In this document: piece after piece, positions 13,975-23,052 of the stretch
Layout: every line of letters begins with the position of its first letter
How positions within the stretch are numbered: the stretch's first letter is position 1
Origin: Butyrivibrio sp. MC2021
GTDB lineage: Bacteria > Bacillota > Clostridia > Lachnospirales > Lachnospiraceae
Assembly (NCBI RefSeq): GCF_000621605.1
Contig: NZ_JHXX01000015.1
Coordinates: 1 to 64,000, forward strand
Length of the DNA: 64,000 nucleotides
Direction of reading: 5' to 3'
Translations under genes and position numbers: made by a program
Notes under the pieces: generated by a model
The model's database searches: none
Seen by the model: the letters and a program-made list of their open reading frames with translations, nothing else
Told to the model about the DNA's origin: nothing

Positions 13975-15978
13975 TTACTCCTGCTCCATCTCAGCAAGCT
14001 GAACTTCGTGCTTCTTGAAGAAGTCTACTCTTGGAAGAAGCTCCTTGAGCTCATGCTTGGAGAGTTCTCCAACGTAAGCTGTAAGAGGCTCTAAGATCTT
14101 GTCCCAGTTCCAGAGGGACTTGTCGATATTCATGTACTCTCTGAACATCTCGCAGCCGTTAGGTGCGATAGGATGAACCAGAATAGCGATGATCTTGCAG
14201 GCATAGAAGCAGTCTGCAACGATCTGCTTTCTAAGCTCGGGATCGTTGTTGTTATCAGCCTTCTTGACGTTATTTACCCAGTGCTTGTTAACCTCTCTGA
14301 TGTAGTCGTCAAGGGTGTATGAAATACGATGGAAATCGTGGTTGTACATGTGGCGCTCGTACTCAGCAACAGTCTTCTTTGACAGCTCGATGATGGAAGG
14401 TGTGATCTCGTTCTCAGGAATCTTGCCGCCGTAATTGTTCTGTACTGCGTAGAAGCATGAGCGGATAAGTCTGTTAAATACGTTGGTAAGGAGGTTTCCT
14501 TCCTTAAGTACCATATCGATACCCTGCTGCTCTTCCTTAGGCATGTATACCTGAGGCTTGAAACCAACGCTCTTGGATGAAAGGCCAAGGCTCATGAAGT
14601 GCATGCGGAGCTGCTCAGCTGTGTAGTAGTTAAGGAGCTCGTCAGCCATAGGAGGCTTGATCTCTGAGCTGGAGCTTGCCTTTGTATCCATGAAAAGAAC
14701 GTGTCTGTTGGGGATAATGTGGGGAAGGTTGATCTCCGCCATATCCGGATGCTCGCTCTTTTTATACTTAAGTCCAGTAAACATGCCCATTTCAGCAATG
14801 GCATAGAAGTAGATGTTATCTTCTCCGATGAACTGATAAACCTGTGCATCATCATCGTCCCACCACTTCTTCCATTCATCTTCGGGCAGTCCCTTGCTCT
14901 CAAGGTATGCTCTTGTGAAAGAGATAGGTGCCCAGAGTGATTCAGGCCATACCCAGAAGGTGAGGTCCTTCTGATCTTCCTTGTCGGGAACCTTTACGCC
15001 CCAGTCAACATTTCCTGAAAGTCTGAATGGGACCAGGGTCTTTCCTGATGTATAGTGTACATTTTTCTCCTCAAGGATCTTCTTTGCTGCATCTCTGTCA
15101 TCGAGGTTGTCAAAAATGAACTGAACGAAGGACTTCTTTTCCTCATCTATAAGCTCGTGCTTGGGGAAAAGACGCTCAAGCTCAGCCTGATCTTCCATGT
15201 TCTTACGAGGGATGTAAATGCTGGGCTTCTTGAGAAACTCGTCAATGGCATCAAGGGCATAGCGGCGTGTATTGGAGCCGCGGCGAAGTGCATCATTTCT
15301 CTCCTTCATAAGGTCAATGAGATCCTCAAGGCAGAAATACCAGTTTGTAACAGCCTTAAGTGTAGGCTTTTTGCCTGAAAGAGCACTTACAGGGTTGATG
15401 AGCTCTGAAGGCATGTACTGATGTCCAAGGGAGCACTCGTCTGCATAGGCCTTGTCTGAGCAGCAGCCGGGAATAGGACACTTACCCAGAACCTGACGTC
15501 CGTTAAGGAAGGTCTGCTTCTCCTCATCATAGAACTGAAGAGTTGAAAGCTTCTCGATATATCCGTTTTCATATAATTTATTGAAAACCTCGGCAGAAAC
15601 CTTGGAATGCATCTTGCCGGCCTCACCAAGAGCTGAAGCACCGAAGAGGTTAAGGCTGATTCCGTAGTCATCAAGGGTCTTTTTCTGCTTCTCGTGGTTA
15701 CCGCGAACATACTCTTCCATTGTTCCCTCATAACCCTCTTCCTTGAGCTTTCTGTAGGCCTCCATGATAGGTGAGCCGTAGCAGTCAGTTCCGGATACGA
15801 AAATTACGTTCTCTTCACCGATACGGTCTCTTAAGAAGCGGGCAAAAATGTCAGCGTGTACGAACATTCCGCCTACATGTCCGAAGTGAAGAGTCTTGTT
15901 GCCGTAAGGCATTCCACCTGTTATTACCGCACGCTTGGGAAATACAGGCTTGTCATCTCTCATTAATTTCTTGTTCAT
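13975..15978 (-). CDS. methionyl-tRNA synthetase-like class I ligase
   Basis: A 667-residue protein. The catalytic HIGH region is present (GNKTLHFGHVGG), followed by SGTDCYGSPIM and a zinc-knuckle region with CPIPGCC, as in MetRS. The KMSKS loop is replaced by TKASSSSEIK around residue 425, unlike normal MetRS. The C-terminal half is a helical anticodon-binding domain; there is no EMAP/Trbp111-like tail. The ATG at 15978 uses GGAGG 11 bases upstream. A T-box leader precedes it. The lost KMSKS means aminoacylation with methionine is not assured. Confidence 0.72.
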   Translation of the reverse strand: MNKKLMRDDKPVFPKRAVITGGMPYGNKTLHFGHVGGMFVHADIFARFLRDRIGEENVIFVSGTDCYGSPIMEAYRKLKEEGYEGTMEEYVRGNHEKQKKTLDDYGISLNLFGASALGEAGKMHSKVSAEVFNKLYENGYIEKLSTLQFYDEEKQTFLNGRQVLGKCPIPGCCSDKAYADECSLGHQYMPSELINPVSALSGKKPTLKAVTNWYFCLEDLIDLMKERNDALRRGSNTRRYALDAIDEFLKKPSIYIPRKNMEDQAELERLFPKHELIDEEKKSFVQFIFDNLDDRDAAKKILEEKNVHYTSGKTLVPFRLSGNVDWGVKVPDKEDQKDLTFWVWPESLWAPISFTRAYLESKGLPEDEWKKWWDDDDAQVYQFIGEDNIYFYAIAEMGMFTGLKYKKSEHPDMAEINLPHIIPNRHVLFMDTKASSSSEIKPPMADELLNYYTAEQLRMHFMSLGLSSKSVGFKPQVYMPKEEQQGIDMVLKEGNLLTNVFNRLIRSCFYAVQNNYGGKIPENEITPSIIELSKKTVAEYERHMYNHDFHRISYTLDDYIREVNKHWVNNVKKADNNNDPELRKQIVADCFYACKIIAILVHPIAPNGCEMFREYMNIDKSLWNWDKILEPLTAYVGELSKHELKELLPRVDFFKKHEVQLAEMEQE

Positions 15979-16029
15979 TTTTAATAATTCCTCCAAAGTA
16001 ATTCAGCAGTCCTCAGGACTTTATGGAAA

Positions 16030-16330
16030 TAAAAAATCCCTGTGACTACCGTAAAAGTAATCACAGGGACGAATAATCGTGTTGCCACCCTTGTTCCCTG
16101 AGCCGTCACCGACTCAAGCTCGATAAGTACGCATCAATAAATGATTAAATACTCCTGTTCTGTAACGGGAACGCCCGTCATAGCATCACCTGAATATCAG
16201 GATCCGTATGCAGCTCCGAGGCCTGCTTCATCAAACCAAAGTCACTTCCTCTCAGCGTCGAATCAGGGATTCTGCGGAAGCTCTCTGTGGACTTCGAAAA
16301 TGATTACTCTTCTCTTCATAGCCTTTTAAC
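16030..16330 (-). promoter_or_regulatory. T-box leader of the MetRS-like gene
   Basis: On the minus strand: a GA-motif AGAGAAGAGTA, a Stem I region with a distal AGAGAG/GAGAGG pair, the T-box AAGGGTGGCAACACG (16079-16093), and a terminator stem (16037-16070) followed by TTTTTT. The specifier is not resolved: an AUG lies at 16229-16231, but the GAA of the loop-E motif is followed by GCAG. The T-box variable base is C, predicting a G discriminator base, which does not suit tRNA-Met. Confidence 0.88.
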
Positions 16331-16337
16331 CTATAAG

Positions 16338-16366
16338 AGAATAATGTAATTTTTCGATTATGTCAA
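16338..16366 (-). promoter_or_regulatory. promoter of the T-box/MetRS-like unit
   Basis: TTGACA (16361-16366) and TATTCT (16338-16343), 17-base spacer, on the minus strand. The -35 box lies inside the last codons of larA. Confidence 0.75.
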
Positions 16367-17629
16367 CATGGGTACGACAGAACCGCCGTAAGGGATGATA
16401 TAAACCGTCTTATCGGTATAATCAACACCCTTCACAAACTCATGAGCATCAGTAAAAGCCTGCATTCCCATGGGGCCGGTGGTATCGTTGTCAATTGTGG
16501 TGAGGATCCTGCACTCACCCTTTTTAAGGTTCTCCACGGTCAGATAAAAAATGAATCCGCCTATGGTAAAGTCTGCTCTGAGGGCCTCATCCAGTCTTCC
16601 CTCCTTGAGAGGCTGAAGCCATGCGGTGTAATCAGGAGCGCCGCACCCTTCCGGGCATTTGGCCAGCCAGAGCATCTGTCCGCCTTCCTTCATGGCTCTC
16701 ATGCCGTTGAGCATACCCTTGCAGCCCTGATACAGGTTCATATCCTTTGGTGCTCCCCCGCTGGATACAATGACGATGTCCGCCTCATGGTCGATCCACT
16801 TTTCATAACATTTTTTCTGGAAAAGACAGCTCTCCTTCCAGGCTTCGTACAGATCTCCGCCAAAGAGACCGCTGTATCTGCCGCTGGTGGCCACCACAAT
16901 GTTGATTCCATAGGTAACCTCCACCAAAGCTGCAGCTTCATTCATATCTTCATTGATGGGATTGTTTTCCAAAAGAGCACAGCCAACTCTGGGGTCTGAG
17001 TGAGCAATCTTGGGATCCAAGGCCCTCTGATGGTTCTGGCGAATGGTCTCTCTTGAAGCCACTCCCGGCAGAATGTTCTTTCTGCCGCCTCCAAAGCCCG
17101 CCATCATGTGATGAACCGTTCCTCCCACAACAATGACCTTGCGGCCCACAACAAGGGGATTGACTCTGACATCAGTACCTCTGGAGGTCTGGCCCACCAG
17201 GACATTTTCTCCATCGCAGTCGTGGTCCACAACTGTGACATTCTGATACATGTAGGAGCCCGCTATTATCTCTTTTTCCTGCTCTGATGACTTTCTGTGG
17301 GTTCCCAGGGCAATTAGAACACAGATATTCTCGAAGGGAACCTCCATGGTATCGTGAAGATAACGACCAAGGAGCGTCAAAATGTCCCCCTGATGCATCC
17401 AGCTCCTGGTGATATCCGACACAACGATGGTAATCTCATCCTTTGCGGTTATCTTCTCCCGAAGGGGCACAGAAGCAATTGCTCCCTCTTCCACGCAGAA
17501 TCTGAAAGCCTCGCCCACATCCTCTATTTCCGGCATGGGATCGGGATTCAAAACCTCTACGGATTTGGCTCCCTTTACCTCAATCTCCAGAGTCTCGGTT
17601 CCGTATTTCATCTTAGCTGTATAATCCAT
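16358..17629 (-). CDS. larA: LarA-family nickel-dependent racemase
   Basis: A 423-residue protein of the lactate racemase (LarA) family. It has IALGTHRKSS, VGGTVHHMMAGFGGGRKNILPGVAS and IRQNH, which carry the histidines and lysine that hold the nickel-pincer cofactor. Family members interconvert D- and L-2-hydroxy acids; the substrate here is not known. The larB, larC and larE cofactor genes are not in the window. It lies ten bases downstream of an ECF transporter operon and is probably cotranscribed. Confidence 0.85.
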   Translation of the reverse strand: MDYTAKMKYGTETLEIEVKGAKSVEVLNPDPMPEIEDVGEAFRFCVEEGAIASVPLREKITAKDEITIVVSDITRSWMHQGDILTLLGRYLHDTMEVPFENICVLIALGTHRKSSEQEKEIIAGSYMYQNVTVVDHDCDGENVLVGQTSRGTDVRVNPLVVGRKVIVVGGTVHHMMAGFGGGRKNILPGVASRETIRQNHQRALDPKIAHSDPRVGCALLENNPINEDMNEAAALVEVTYGINIVVATSGRYSGLFGGDLYEAWKESCLFQKKCYEKWIDHEADIVIVSSGGAPKDMNLYQGCKGMLNGMRAMKEGGQMLWLAKCPEGCGAPDYTAWLQPLKEGRLDEALRADFTIGGFIFYLTVENLKKGECRILTTIDNDTTGPMGMQAFTDAHEFVKGVDYTDKTVYIIPYGGSVVPMLT

Positions 17630-17639
17630 AATTATTTCC

Positions 17640-18410
17640 TTACCAAATAGTATTAAAGATCACTGTGGCAACAATGATAGCTACAAGCACCACTATAGTC
17701 ACCAAATCCCTTGCAGCAAAAGGGTATTCCTTGTAGCCGCTCTTATAACCCCTCAGCTCGAAGCCGCGCATCTCCGCTGACATGGCGGAAACATCGACCT
17801 TTTTAAGGCTTGATACAAGAAGGGGAACGCACAAAGGGGCGATAAGCCCTATCTTCCTGATGATATTTTTGGTGTCAAAATCAACTCCCCTGGCCTTCTG
17901 AGCATCCTGAATGTCATGGAATTCCGTGGCAAAAATAGGCACAAATCTGAAAGCCGTGGTAACGATAAAAGCGTATCTGTAGGGCAGATGCAGTCTTTTT
18001 ACCAGAGCGTTGCACAGATCGTTCATTCTTGTGATGGCAAAAAGCAGCATAAGAGGCAGCATTGCGGCTATGACTCTGAGGGACAGAAGCAATGCGCTCT
18101 TAAGACCACCAGTGGTAAAAAGCACAACTCCGCCTATAACCAGCAGGGGACTTCCGTCTCTTACAAAAAAGAGCTGGATCACAAACATGATAAGTCCCAG
18201 GAACAAAAGATTCCTTGTGAGGAAAAGTGCTCTCTTAAAAAGTCCGGCAGTTGCGGAAATAAGCAGCATCAGAAGGATAAATCCAATCTCCGCAAAAACA
18301 TTGTTGCAAAGGATCGCTGCGATGCCGTACATAAAAGCCGCAGCCAGCTTGGTCACCGGATTGAGCTTATGAAGAAAGCTGTCTCCCGGAACATAATTCA
18401 AAAGATTCAT
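17640..18410 (-). CDS. ecfT: ECF transporter transmembrane protein EcfT
   Basis: A 256-residue membrane protein with about five helices. The cytosolic coupling motifs are seen as DAQKARGVDF and SAEMRGFELRGY, the two A-R-G elements that bind the ATPases. It starts within a four-base overlap with the upstream ATPase gene. It forms the scaffold of the T-box-controlled ECF transporter. Confidence 0.88.
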   Translation of the reverse strand: MNLLNYVPGDSFLHKLNPVTKLAAAFMYGIAAILCNNVFAEIGFILLMLLISATAGLFKRALFLTRNLLFLGLIMFVIQLFFVRDGSPLLVIGGVVLFTTGGLKSALLLSLRVIAAMLPLMLLFAITRMNDLCNALVKRLHLPYRYAFIVTTAFRFVPIFATEFHDIQDAQKARGVDFDTKNIIRKIGLIAPLCVPLLVSSLKKVDVSAMSAEMRGFELRGYKSGYKEYPFAARDLVTIVVLVAIIVATVIFNTIW

Positions 18411-19225
18411 ACCTGACCTCCCCTCTGAGATTTTTTACGAAGGGCATCAAGCATCTCTTCTACATTAAATACGTCCTTAAACTCATCTCCGAAACGAAGG
18501 GCCAGCTCCGGTATCTGAGCGGGCAGAACTCTGGCCTTTTTAAGGACATCGACATTCTTCATCATCTCTGAAGTAGGCCCCTGGCCCATGATCTGACCGT
18601 GATTGAGCACTATAACATTCCGGGCGTAGGACTGCACAAGCTCCATGTCATGGCTTACCATAAGAACAGTTATGCCCTTTTCCCGGTTAAGTCCGGTAAC
18701 GTAGTCCATGATGCGGATACACTCCAGATAATCAAGGCCTGTGGTAGGCTCATCCAGGATAAGAAGTTCAGGTTCACAGGCAAGAACACTGGCCAGAGCT
18801 ATTCTCTGGCGCTCACCGCGGCTTCTGGAAAAGGGAAACCACTCAGGATCCAGGTCAAAGGTCTCAAGGACCTGCTCAGCGCGCTCTTTTATCCTGTCTT
18901 CGGGCCATCCCTGAACTTTCATGGAAAAAGCGATCTCATCCTTAACAGTGTTTTCACATATCTGTCTGTCAGGGTTCTGGAAAAGAAATCCGCAGTCCCT
19001 GGCGAGAGTACTTGAAGGTGTCTTCAGGGTGTCTTTTCCGTTGAGATATACGTGTCCTTCTGTGGGAAGCAAAAGGCCGTTAATAAGCCTGCTAATGGTG
19101 CTCTTTCCCGCACCGTTGGCCCCTATCAACGCCACAAAGTCCCCCTTGGGAATGTGAAAGCTAAGGTCCTTCAGAATAGGTCTCTTCTCGGAGTATCCGA
19201 AATTTACATTCTCAAAGCGTATCAT
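18407..19225 (-). CDS. ecfA: ECF transporter ATPase (EcfA-type)
   Basis: A 272-residue ATPase with Walker A GANGAGKST, Q-loop FLFQNPDRQIC, a signature-like SRGERQRIALA, Walker B LLILDEPTTGLD and switch histidine VSHD. The signature loop reads FSRSRGERQR rather than LSGGQ, an odd variant. Both ends overlap its neighbours by four bases. Confidence 0.87.
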   Translation of the reverse strand: MIRFENVNFGYSEKRPILKDLSFHIPKGDFVALIGANGAGKSTISRLINGLLLPTEGHVYLNGKDTLKTPSSTLARDCGFLFQNPDRQICENTVKDEIAFSMKVQGWPEDRIKERAEQVLETFDLDPEWFPFSRSRGERQRIALASVLACEPELLILDEPTTGLDYLECIRIMDYVTGLNREKGITVLMVSHDMELVQSYARNVIVLNHGQIMGQGPTSEMMKNVDVLKKARVLPAQIPELALRFGDEFKDVFNVEEMLDALRKKSQRGGQV

Positions 19226-20061
19226 TCAAGGATCCTCCTGACCATTTTTTCTGCATCATCCACAGTAAGTGTCACTTCCCCGTCGTATATTTTTTCCTTT
19301 ATAAGCTGTGAGGACAGCTCTGTAACCCTGGGCACGTTGATACCAAGTTGCTTGAAGGTATCTATGGAAGTAACCATCTCACGCGGGGTTCCGTAAAAGG
19401 CAATCTTGCCCTTATCAAGAACCATCATATGTTTAACATACTCGCAAAGGAGCATGATCTTTTGCTCAACAATAATAACGGTGATACCCTTCTCCTTGTT
19501 AAGAGCAGTGAGGATCTTGAAAATCTCTCTGCTGCTTTCGGGATCAAGCTCTCCCGTGGGCTCATCAAGGACTATGACCTCCGGCTCCAGAGCCAGCATG
19601 GAGGCTATTGCCACCTTCTGCTTCTGACCTCCGGAAAGGCTGGAAATCTCACGGTCCCTGAGTTCTTCTATTCCCAGTTCCCGCAGTACTCTGTCTACTC
19701 GCTCCCCGATTTCTTCATGGGGTACGCCGAAATTCTCAAGGCCGAAAAGTATCTCGTCCTCTACAACCGAAGCCACCATCTGGGAATCGATATCCTGAAA
19801 TACCTGTCCCACCTTTCGGGCAAACTCCTCCGCAGGGTGTTCTGCGGTATCCTTGCCATCAATGGTCACTGCTCCGTAAAAATCCCCCTTTATCTTCTGG
19901 GGGATAATTCCATTTAAAGCAAAGGTAAAAGTAGTTTTACCGGCACCAGAGGTGCCGGTAATTCCTACAAAGTCGCCATCTGCAATCTCAATGCTCACGT
20001 CATCGAGAGCCAGGTTCTTACTATTCTGATAAACAAATCCTAAATTCTTAACTGAAATCAT
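19222..20061 (-). CDS. ecfA: ECF transporter ATPase (EcfA-type)
   Basis: A 279-residue ATPase with Walker A GTSGAGKTT, Q-loop QVFQDIDSQM, signature LSGGQKQKVAIA, Walker B EVIVLDEPTGELD and VEQK in place of the usual switch-histidine context. It forms a heterodimer with the downstream ATPase. It overlaps the S-component gene by four bases. Confidence 0.87.
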   Translation of the reverse strand: MISVKNLGFVYQNSKNLALDDVSIEIADGDFVGITGTSGAGKTTFTFALNGIIPQKIKGDFYGAVTIDGKDTAEHPAEEFARKVGQVFQDIDSQMVASVVEDEILFGLENFGVPHEEIGERVDRVLRELGIEELRDREISSLSGGQKQKVAIASMLALEPEVIVLDEPTGELDPESSREIFKILTALNKEKGITVIIVEQKIMLLCEYVKHMMVLDKGKIAFYGTPREMVTSIDTFKQLGINVPRVTELSSQLIKEKIYDGEVTLTVDDAEKMVRRILE

Positions 20062-20618
20062 TCTTCCTCTTTGTTCCCCATAACTTTATTAACAGGAATG
20101 CTAAGCACTGTAACGATAACCATGTTAAGAAGCGCTGTAACAACGGTTACGATAGCCATGCTTACAAACTGTGCACCGGGCATGGGCTTAGCATAGGTAA
20201 GTGCTGCAAGACCGATAAATGCAAAGCCTGAAACAAGTGTTGCCAAAAATGTGCAAACAACAGGCTTAACATACTTAGGAAGCACAAGCCCTGTAAGAAG
20301 GCACATAGCGATTGCTCCGATGGTCTCAGAGCCAAGACCAAGCCATGGCATTGAAGTTCCGATCTGTGAAATTGCTCCGGAAATAAGTCCAATGGCTGCT
20401 GCCTCTTTAAGGTTGGGCTTGATAATGAAGATAGCCAGACAATATGTTGCGATAAGGAAATTGGGGTGCATGTTGCCAAGGGCGATAACTCCCGCAAACA
20501 TTCTCAGAACGATGCCCACTGCCATCATAACTCCCACGAGAATAAGGTTTCTTGTGTTGGCAAGACCCTTCTTCTCCTCAACAACTACTTCTCTTTTTAC
20601 TGTGCTCTGTACATCCAT
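20058..20618 (-). CDS. ECF transporter S component, probably tryptophan (TrpP-like)
   Basis: A 186-residue membrane protein with five or six helices after a 25-residue polar tail. The stretch NMHPNFLIATYCLAIFIIKP followed by GLISGAISQ resembles TrpP of Bacillus in pattern and spacing. A T-box leader precedes it; its likely specifier is UGG and the T-box base C fits the G73 of tRNA-Trp. The substrate is therefore inferred to be tryptophan or a precursor. AAGGAGG is seven bases before the ATG. The operon continues with two ATPases, EcfT and larA. Confidence 0.7.
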   Translation of the reverse strand: MDVQSTVKREVVVEEKKGLANTRNLILVGVMMAVGIVLRMFAGVIALGNMHPNFLIATYCLAIFIIKPNLKEAAAIGLISGAISQIGTSMPWLGLGSETIGAIAMCLLTGLVLPKYVKPVVCTFLATLVSGFAFIGLAALTYAKPMPGAQFVSMAIVTVVTALLNMVIVTVLSIPVNKVMGNKEEE

Positions 20619-20687
20619 TTTGATTCCTCCTTGCCGTCATAACGGCTGAAAATGTTTGTTGTACAGGGAACGATATTTTTTTATCAA

Positions 20688-20955
20688 AAAAAATTCCTGT
20701 CCCTGTATGAAGTTTCATACAAGGACAGGACTATTATCTGTTATCCTGCGGTGCCACCTTGTTTACCGGAAAACCGGTCTCTCATGAGAAAGCAATCACT
20801 TCCTCTACTCTGTAACGGGAGTCCCCGTCGAATACTACTCCGGATATCCGTTTCGCTCCGCCCTCAAAAGCCCATTCCTTCATCCATCCGCTGCGCCCTC
20901 TCACCGCCGGGCACTCTCTGTGAGTTTCATAAATGAAGTACTTCTCTTCTTCATC
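20688..20955 (-). promoter_or_regulatory. T-box leader, likely tryptophan-specific
   Basis: On the minus strand: GA motif AGAGAAGTA, Stem I with CTTCAT/ATGAAG above the specifier loop, AGTA/GAA loop-E pair, then TGG (20872-20874) followed by a purine. The T-box AAGGTGGCACCGCAG is at 20746-20760. The terminator stem is 20696-20729 with an eight-T run. UGG plus the C in UGGC (pairs with G73) both fit tRNA-Trp. GGG is a less likely reading of the specifier. Confidence 0.88.
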
Positions 20956-20965
20956 GGTTTAGCAA

Positions 20966-20994
20966 ATTGTAGCACTAAAGTATACGTTAGTCAA
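20966..20994 (-). promoter_or_regulatory. promoter of the T-box/ECF operon
   Basis: TTGACT (20989-20994) and TACAAT (20966-20971) with a 17-base spacer. The -35 box overlaps the stop region of the MBL hydrolase gene. Confidence 0.75.
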
Positions 20995-21838
20995 CTATAT
21001 ATCTTTTCTTAATTTCCTCTCCTGAATGAACGTATTCAAGCTGATCCCCCATAATCCTCTTCATTTCATCAAAAGCCGGAACTCCCGTGCAATGGCAGGT
21101 ATAAAATTTTGCCTTATAGGACTTTAGTTCCTCTGCTATAGCTCTTATTTCTTCAAGCTCGTTCTCCCGGTAATCACGTTTCATCATAAGATGGAAACCG
21201 CTTACGACAACGTCCGGAAGTCCCCCGTATTTCTCTTTATAAGCATCAAGAATGCTCAGGATTCCATTATGAGCGCAGCCTGACATAAGTACAACAAGAT
21301 TTTTGTCCTTTACCACAAGAAAATGCTCATGGATGAAGTCATCCGGGATAAAACCTTCCTCGGTTTTGATAAGAAGACGCTTATTTGTGAAGGGCAGCAT
21401 ATGGGTCCTGCTTTTGATGGTAAAAAGCTCAAGCTCATCATCAATGACATGATCACCGGAAAGGAGCTTTACCTGAGGGAGCTTAAGAATATCCCTGTCG
21501 ATACCAATGTATCTGTAGCGGTCTCCCACTGCCAGCCTGCCGTCATCTGCATACTGCTGTCCTCCGGCGGATTCCTGCATAAATATGTCCGCCTTGTCAT
21601 TTATCCGGGAAAAGGCCATAATTCCCCCCGAATGATCATAATGACCGTGGCTCAGCACAACGGTATCAACAGCCTTCAGATCCACTCCAAGGGCCCGGGC
21701 ATTCTTAATAGAATTGTCGGTCTGACCCAGATCCAGCAATACTTTGTGCTTTGAAGTCTCGATATAAAAGGAAAGTCCGTGCTCAAAGGCACATGATGGA
21801 TTTCCTTCGGTATTTTCAATAAGATTTATGATTTTCAT
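20987..21838 (-). CDS. MBL-fold metallohydrolase
   Basis: A 283-residue protein with the metallo-beta-lactamase metal motif HGHYDHSGG at about 60-68, a later SGCAH and HCTG. This matches the MBL family related to the methyltetrahydropterin/beta-ribofuranosylaminobenzene 5'-phosphate synthase group. Substrate unknown. The ATG at 21838 begins the conserved domain; an in-frame start at 21856 adds six residues without a ribosome site. It is divergent from a response-regulator gene. Confidence 0.8.
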   Translation of the reverse strand: MKIINLIENTEGNPSCAFEHGLSFYIETSKHKVLLDLGQTDNSIKNARALGVDLKAVDTVVLSHGHYDHSGGIMAFSRINDKADIFMQESAGGQQYADDGRLAVGDRYRYIGIDRDILKLPQVKLLSGDHVIDDELELFTIKSRTHMLPFTNKRLLIKTEEGFIPDDFIHEHFLVVKDKNLVVLMSGCAHNGILSILDAYKEKYGGLPDVVVSGFHLMMKRDYRENELEEIRAIAEELKSYKAKFYTCHCTGVPAFDEMKRIMGDQLEYVHSGEEIKKRYIVD

Positions 21839-21868
21839 AAATACATTATAATGCAAATGCTCCCAATT

Positions 21869-21884
21869 CCCGGAAAAAATTTAG
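21869..21884. promoter_or_regulatory. 16-bp motif shared with the amide-operon palindrome
   Basis: CCCGGAAAAAATTTAG is identical to 30109-30124. Here it lies between the divergent MBL and response-regulator genes, about 53 bases upstream of a TATAAT at 21937-21942 that lacks a good -35 box, as expected for an activated promoter. Confidence 0.5.
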
Positions 21885-21987
21885 ATTTTAGTCCTTTTTG
21901 TTCCATTTTTTACAGTGATATTTGCATAGATATACATATAATGGATTTCAATAAACAAAAATCCTCCGGGAAAGGAGATACAAAGAC

Positions 21988-23052
21988 ATGATTAAATGTG
22001 TATTGCTTTCGCCAGATAAACAGTTTATAAGCCAATTCAGGTCCTTTGAGATATTCCATTTTCCGTCTCCTGCCACGCTCTCCTTCTGCGCAGGCAGCGA
22101 AGCTGAACTTATATCGCATCTCTACAGCGACCTGGCTGACGTGATTTTCCTGGAGCTCTATCCGCCCTTTAGCATGTGTTTTTCACTTATCGTAACTCTG
22201 CGGCAGACCTGTCCCGATGCACGGATCGTGGTCATCAGCGACAACAAAGACTTTGATATCGCCATCGATGCCATGCGAAACGGCGCCTCGGATTTTCTGG
22301 TAAAACCACTTTCACAGAACTGTCTTTCTGAGCTTATGACAAGACTTAAGCTTACATCTTCACCTGCTTCCTGCCTTAATCCCCAGCTTATCATGCCAAT
22401 CGAATATAATCAGGCTTTCGGTTACCTGAAAAATTCCAGTGATGAATTCATAAGCTTTTTTGAAAAGCTTTTTATCCGTGCTGAAATGTCACGTAAAATA
22501 AAGCTTTATGAGATGCAAAAAGGATTTATGGAATTCTTCCAGGCTCTGGTGGATGACTGCGAAAAGATTTTTCCTTATATAAGAAAATATATATCTCATA
22601 AGGATTTTTCCTGGATTTCTGACAATGCATATGTAAGCTCTGATGCTTTAGGAGCAGATCTGTCTCTTTTAGCCGCCAAGCTCCTTAACCTTGTAAAGAT
22701 GTTTGTATCCCCTTCAAAGAACAACCTTATAAAAAATGTTACAAACTACGTTCTGGAAAATGTCGAAAACGCCATCTCTCTTGAGAGCATTGCGGAATCA
22801 TTTTACGTTAACAAAACATACTTAAGCCACCTGTTTAAGGTACAGCATGGCATGTCTTTCGTGCAGTTCTTTACGGAAGTCCGCATGCAAAGAAGCCGTG
22901 TTCTTTTATTGGAGGATAAAAAGATATATGAATGCGCTTTGGCGCTTAATTACGAAGATACAGAGTATTTCAGCAAGACCTTCAAGAAGCATTTCGGCTG
23001 CAGGCCTTCCGAATATGATGTAAGAAGTCAGAGCACAGTCAGCTTTTCATAA
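21988..23052 (+). CDS. AraC-type response regulator with altered phospho-site
   Basis: A 354-residue protein. Residues 1-115 form a receiver-like domain. The usual phospho-acceptor aspartate position reads FLELYPP, i.e. Glu in place of Asp, while the switch lysine (DFLVKPL) is kept. Residues 245-345 form an AraC/XylS DNA-binding domain (ISLESIAESFYVNKTYLSHLFK). There is no adjacent sensor kinase. GGGAAAGGAG precedes the ATG. It may act without phosphorylation. A 16-bp motif upstream links it to the amide operon. Confidence 0.85.
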   Translation: MIKCVLLSPDKQFISQFRSFEIFHFPSPATLSFCAGSEAELISHLYSDLADVIFLELYPPFSMCFSLIVTLRQTCPDARIVVISDNKDFDIAIDAMRNGASDFLVKPLSQNCLSELMTRLKLTSSPASCLNPQLIMPIEYNQAFGYLKNSSDEFISFFEKLFIRAEMSRKIKLYEMQKGFMEFFQALVDDCEKIFPYIRKYISHKDFSWISDNAYVSSDALGADLSLLAAKLLNLVKMFVSPSKNNLIKNVTNYVLENVENAISLESIAESFYVNKTYLSHLFKVQHGMSFVQFFTEVRMQRSRVLLLEDKKIYECALALNYEDTEYFSKTFKKHFGCRPSEYDVRSQSTVSFS

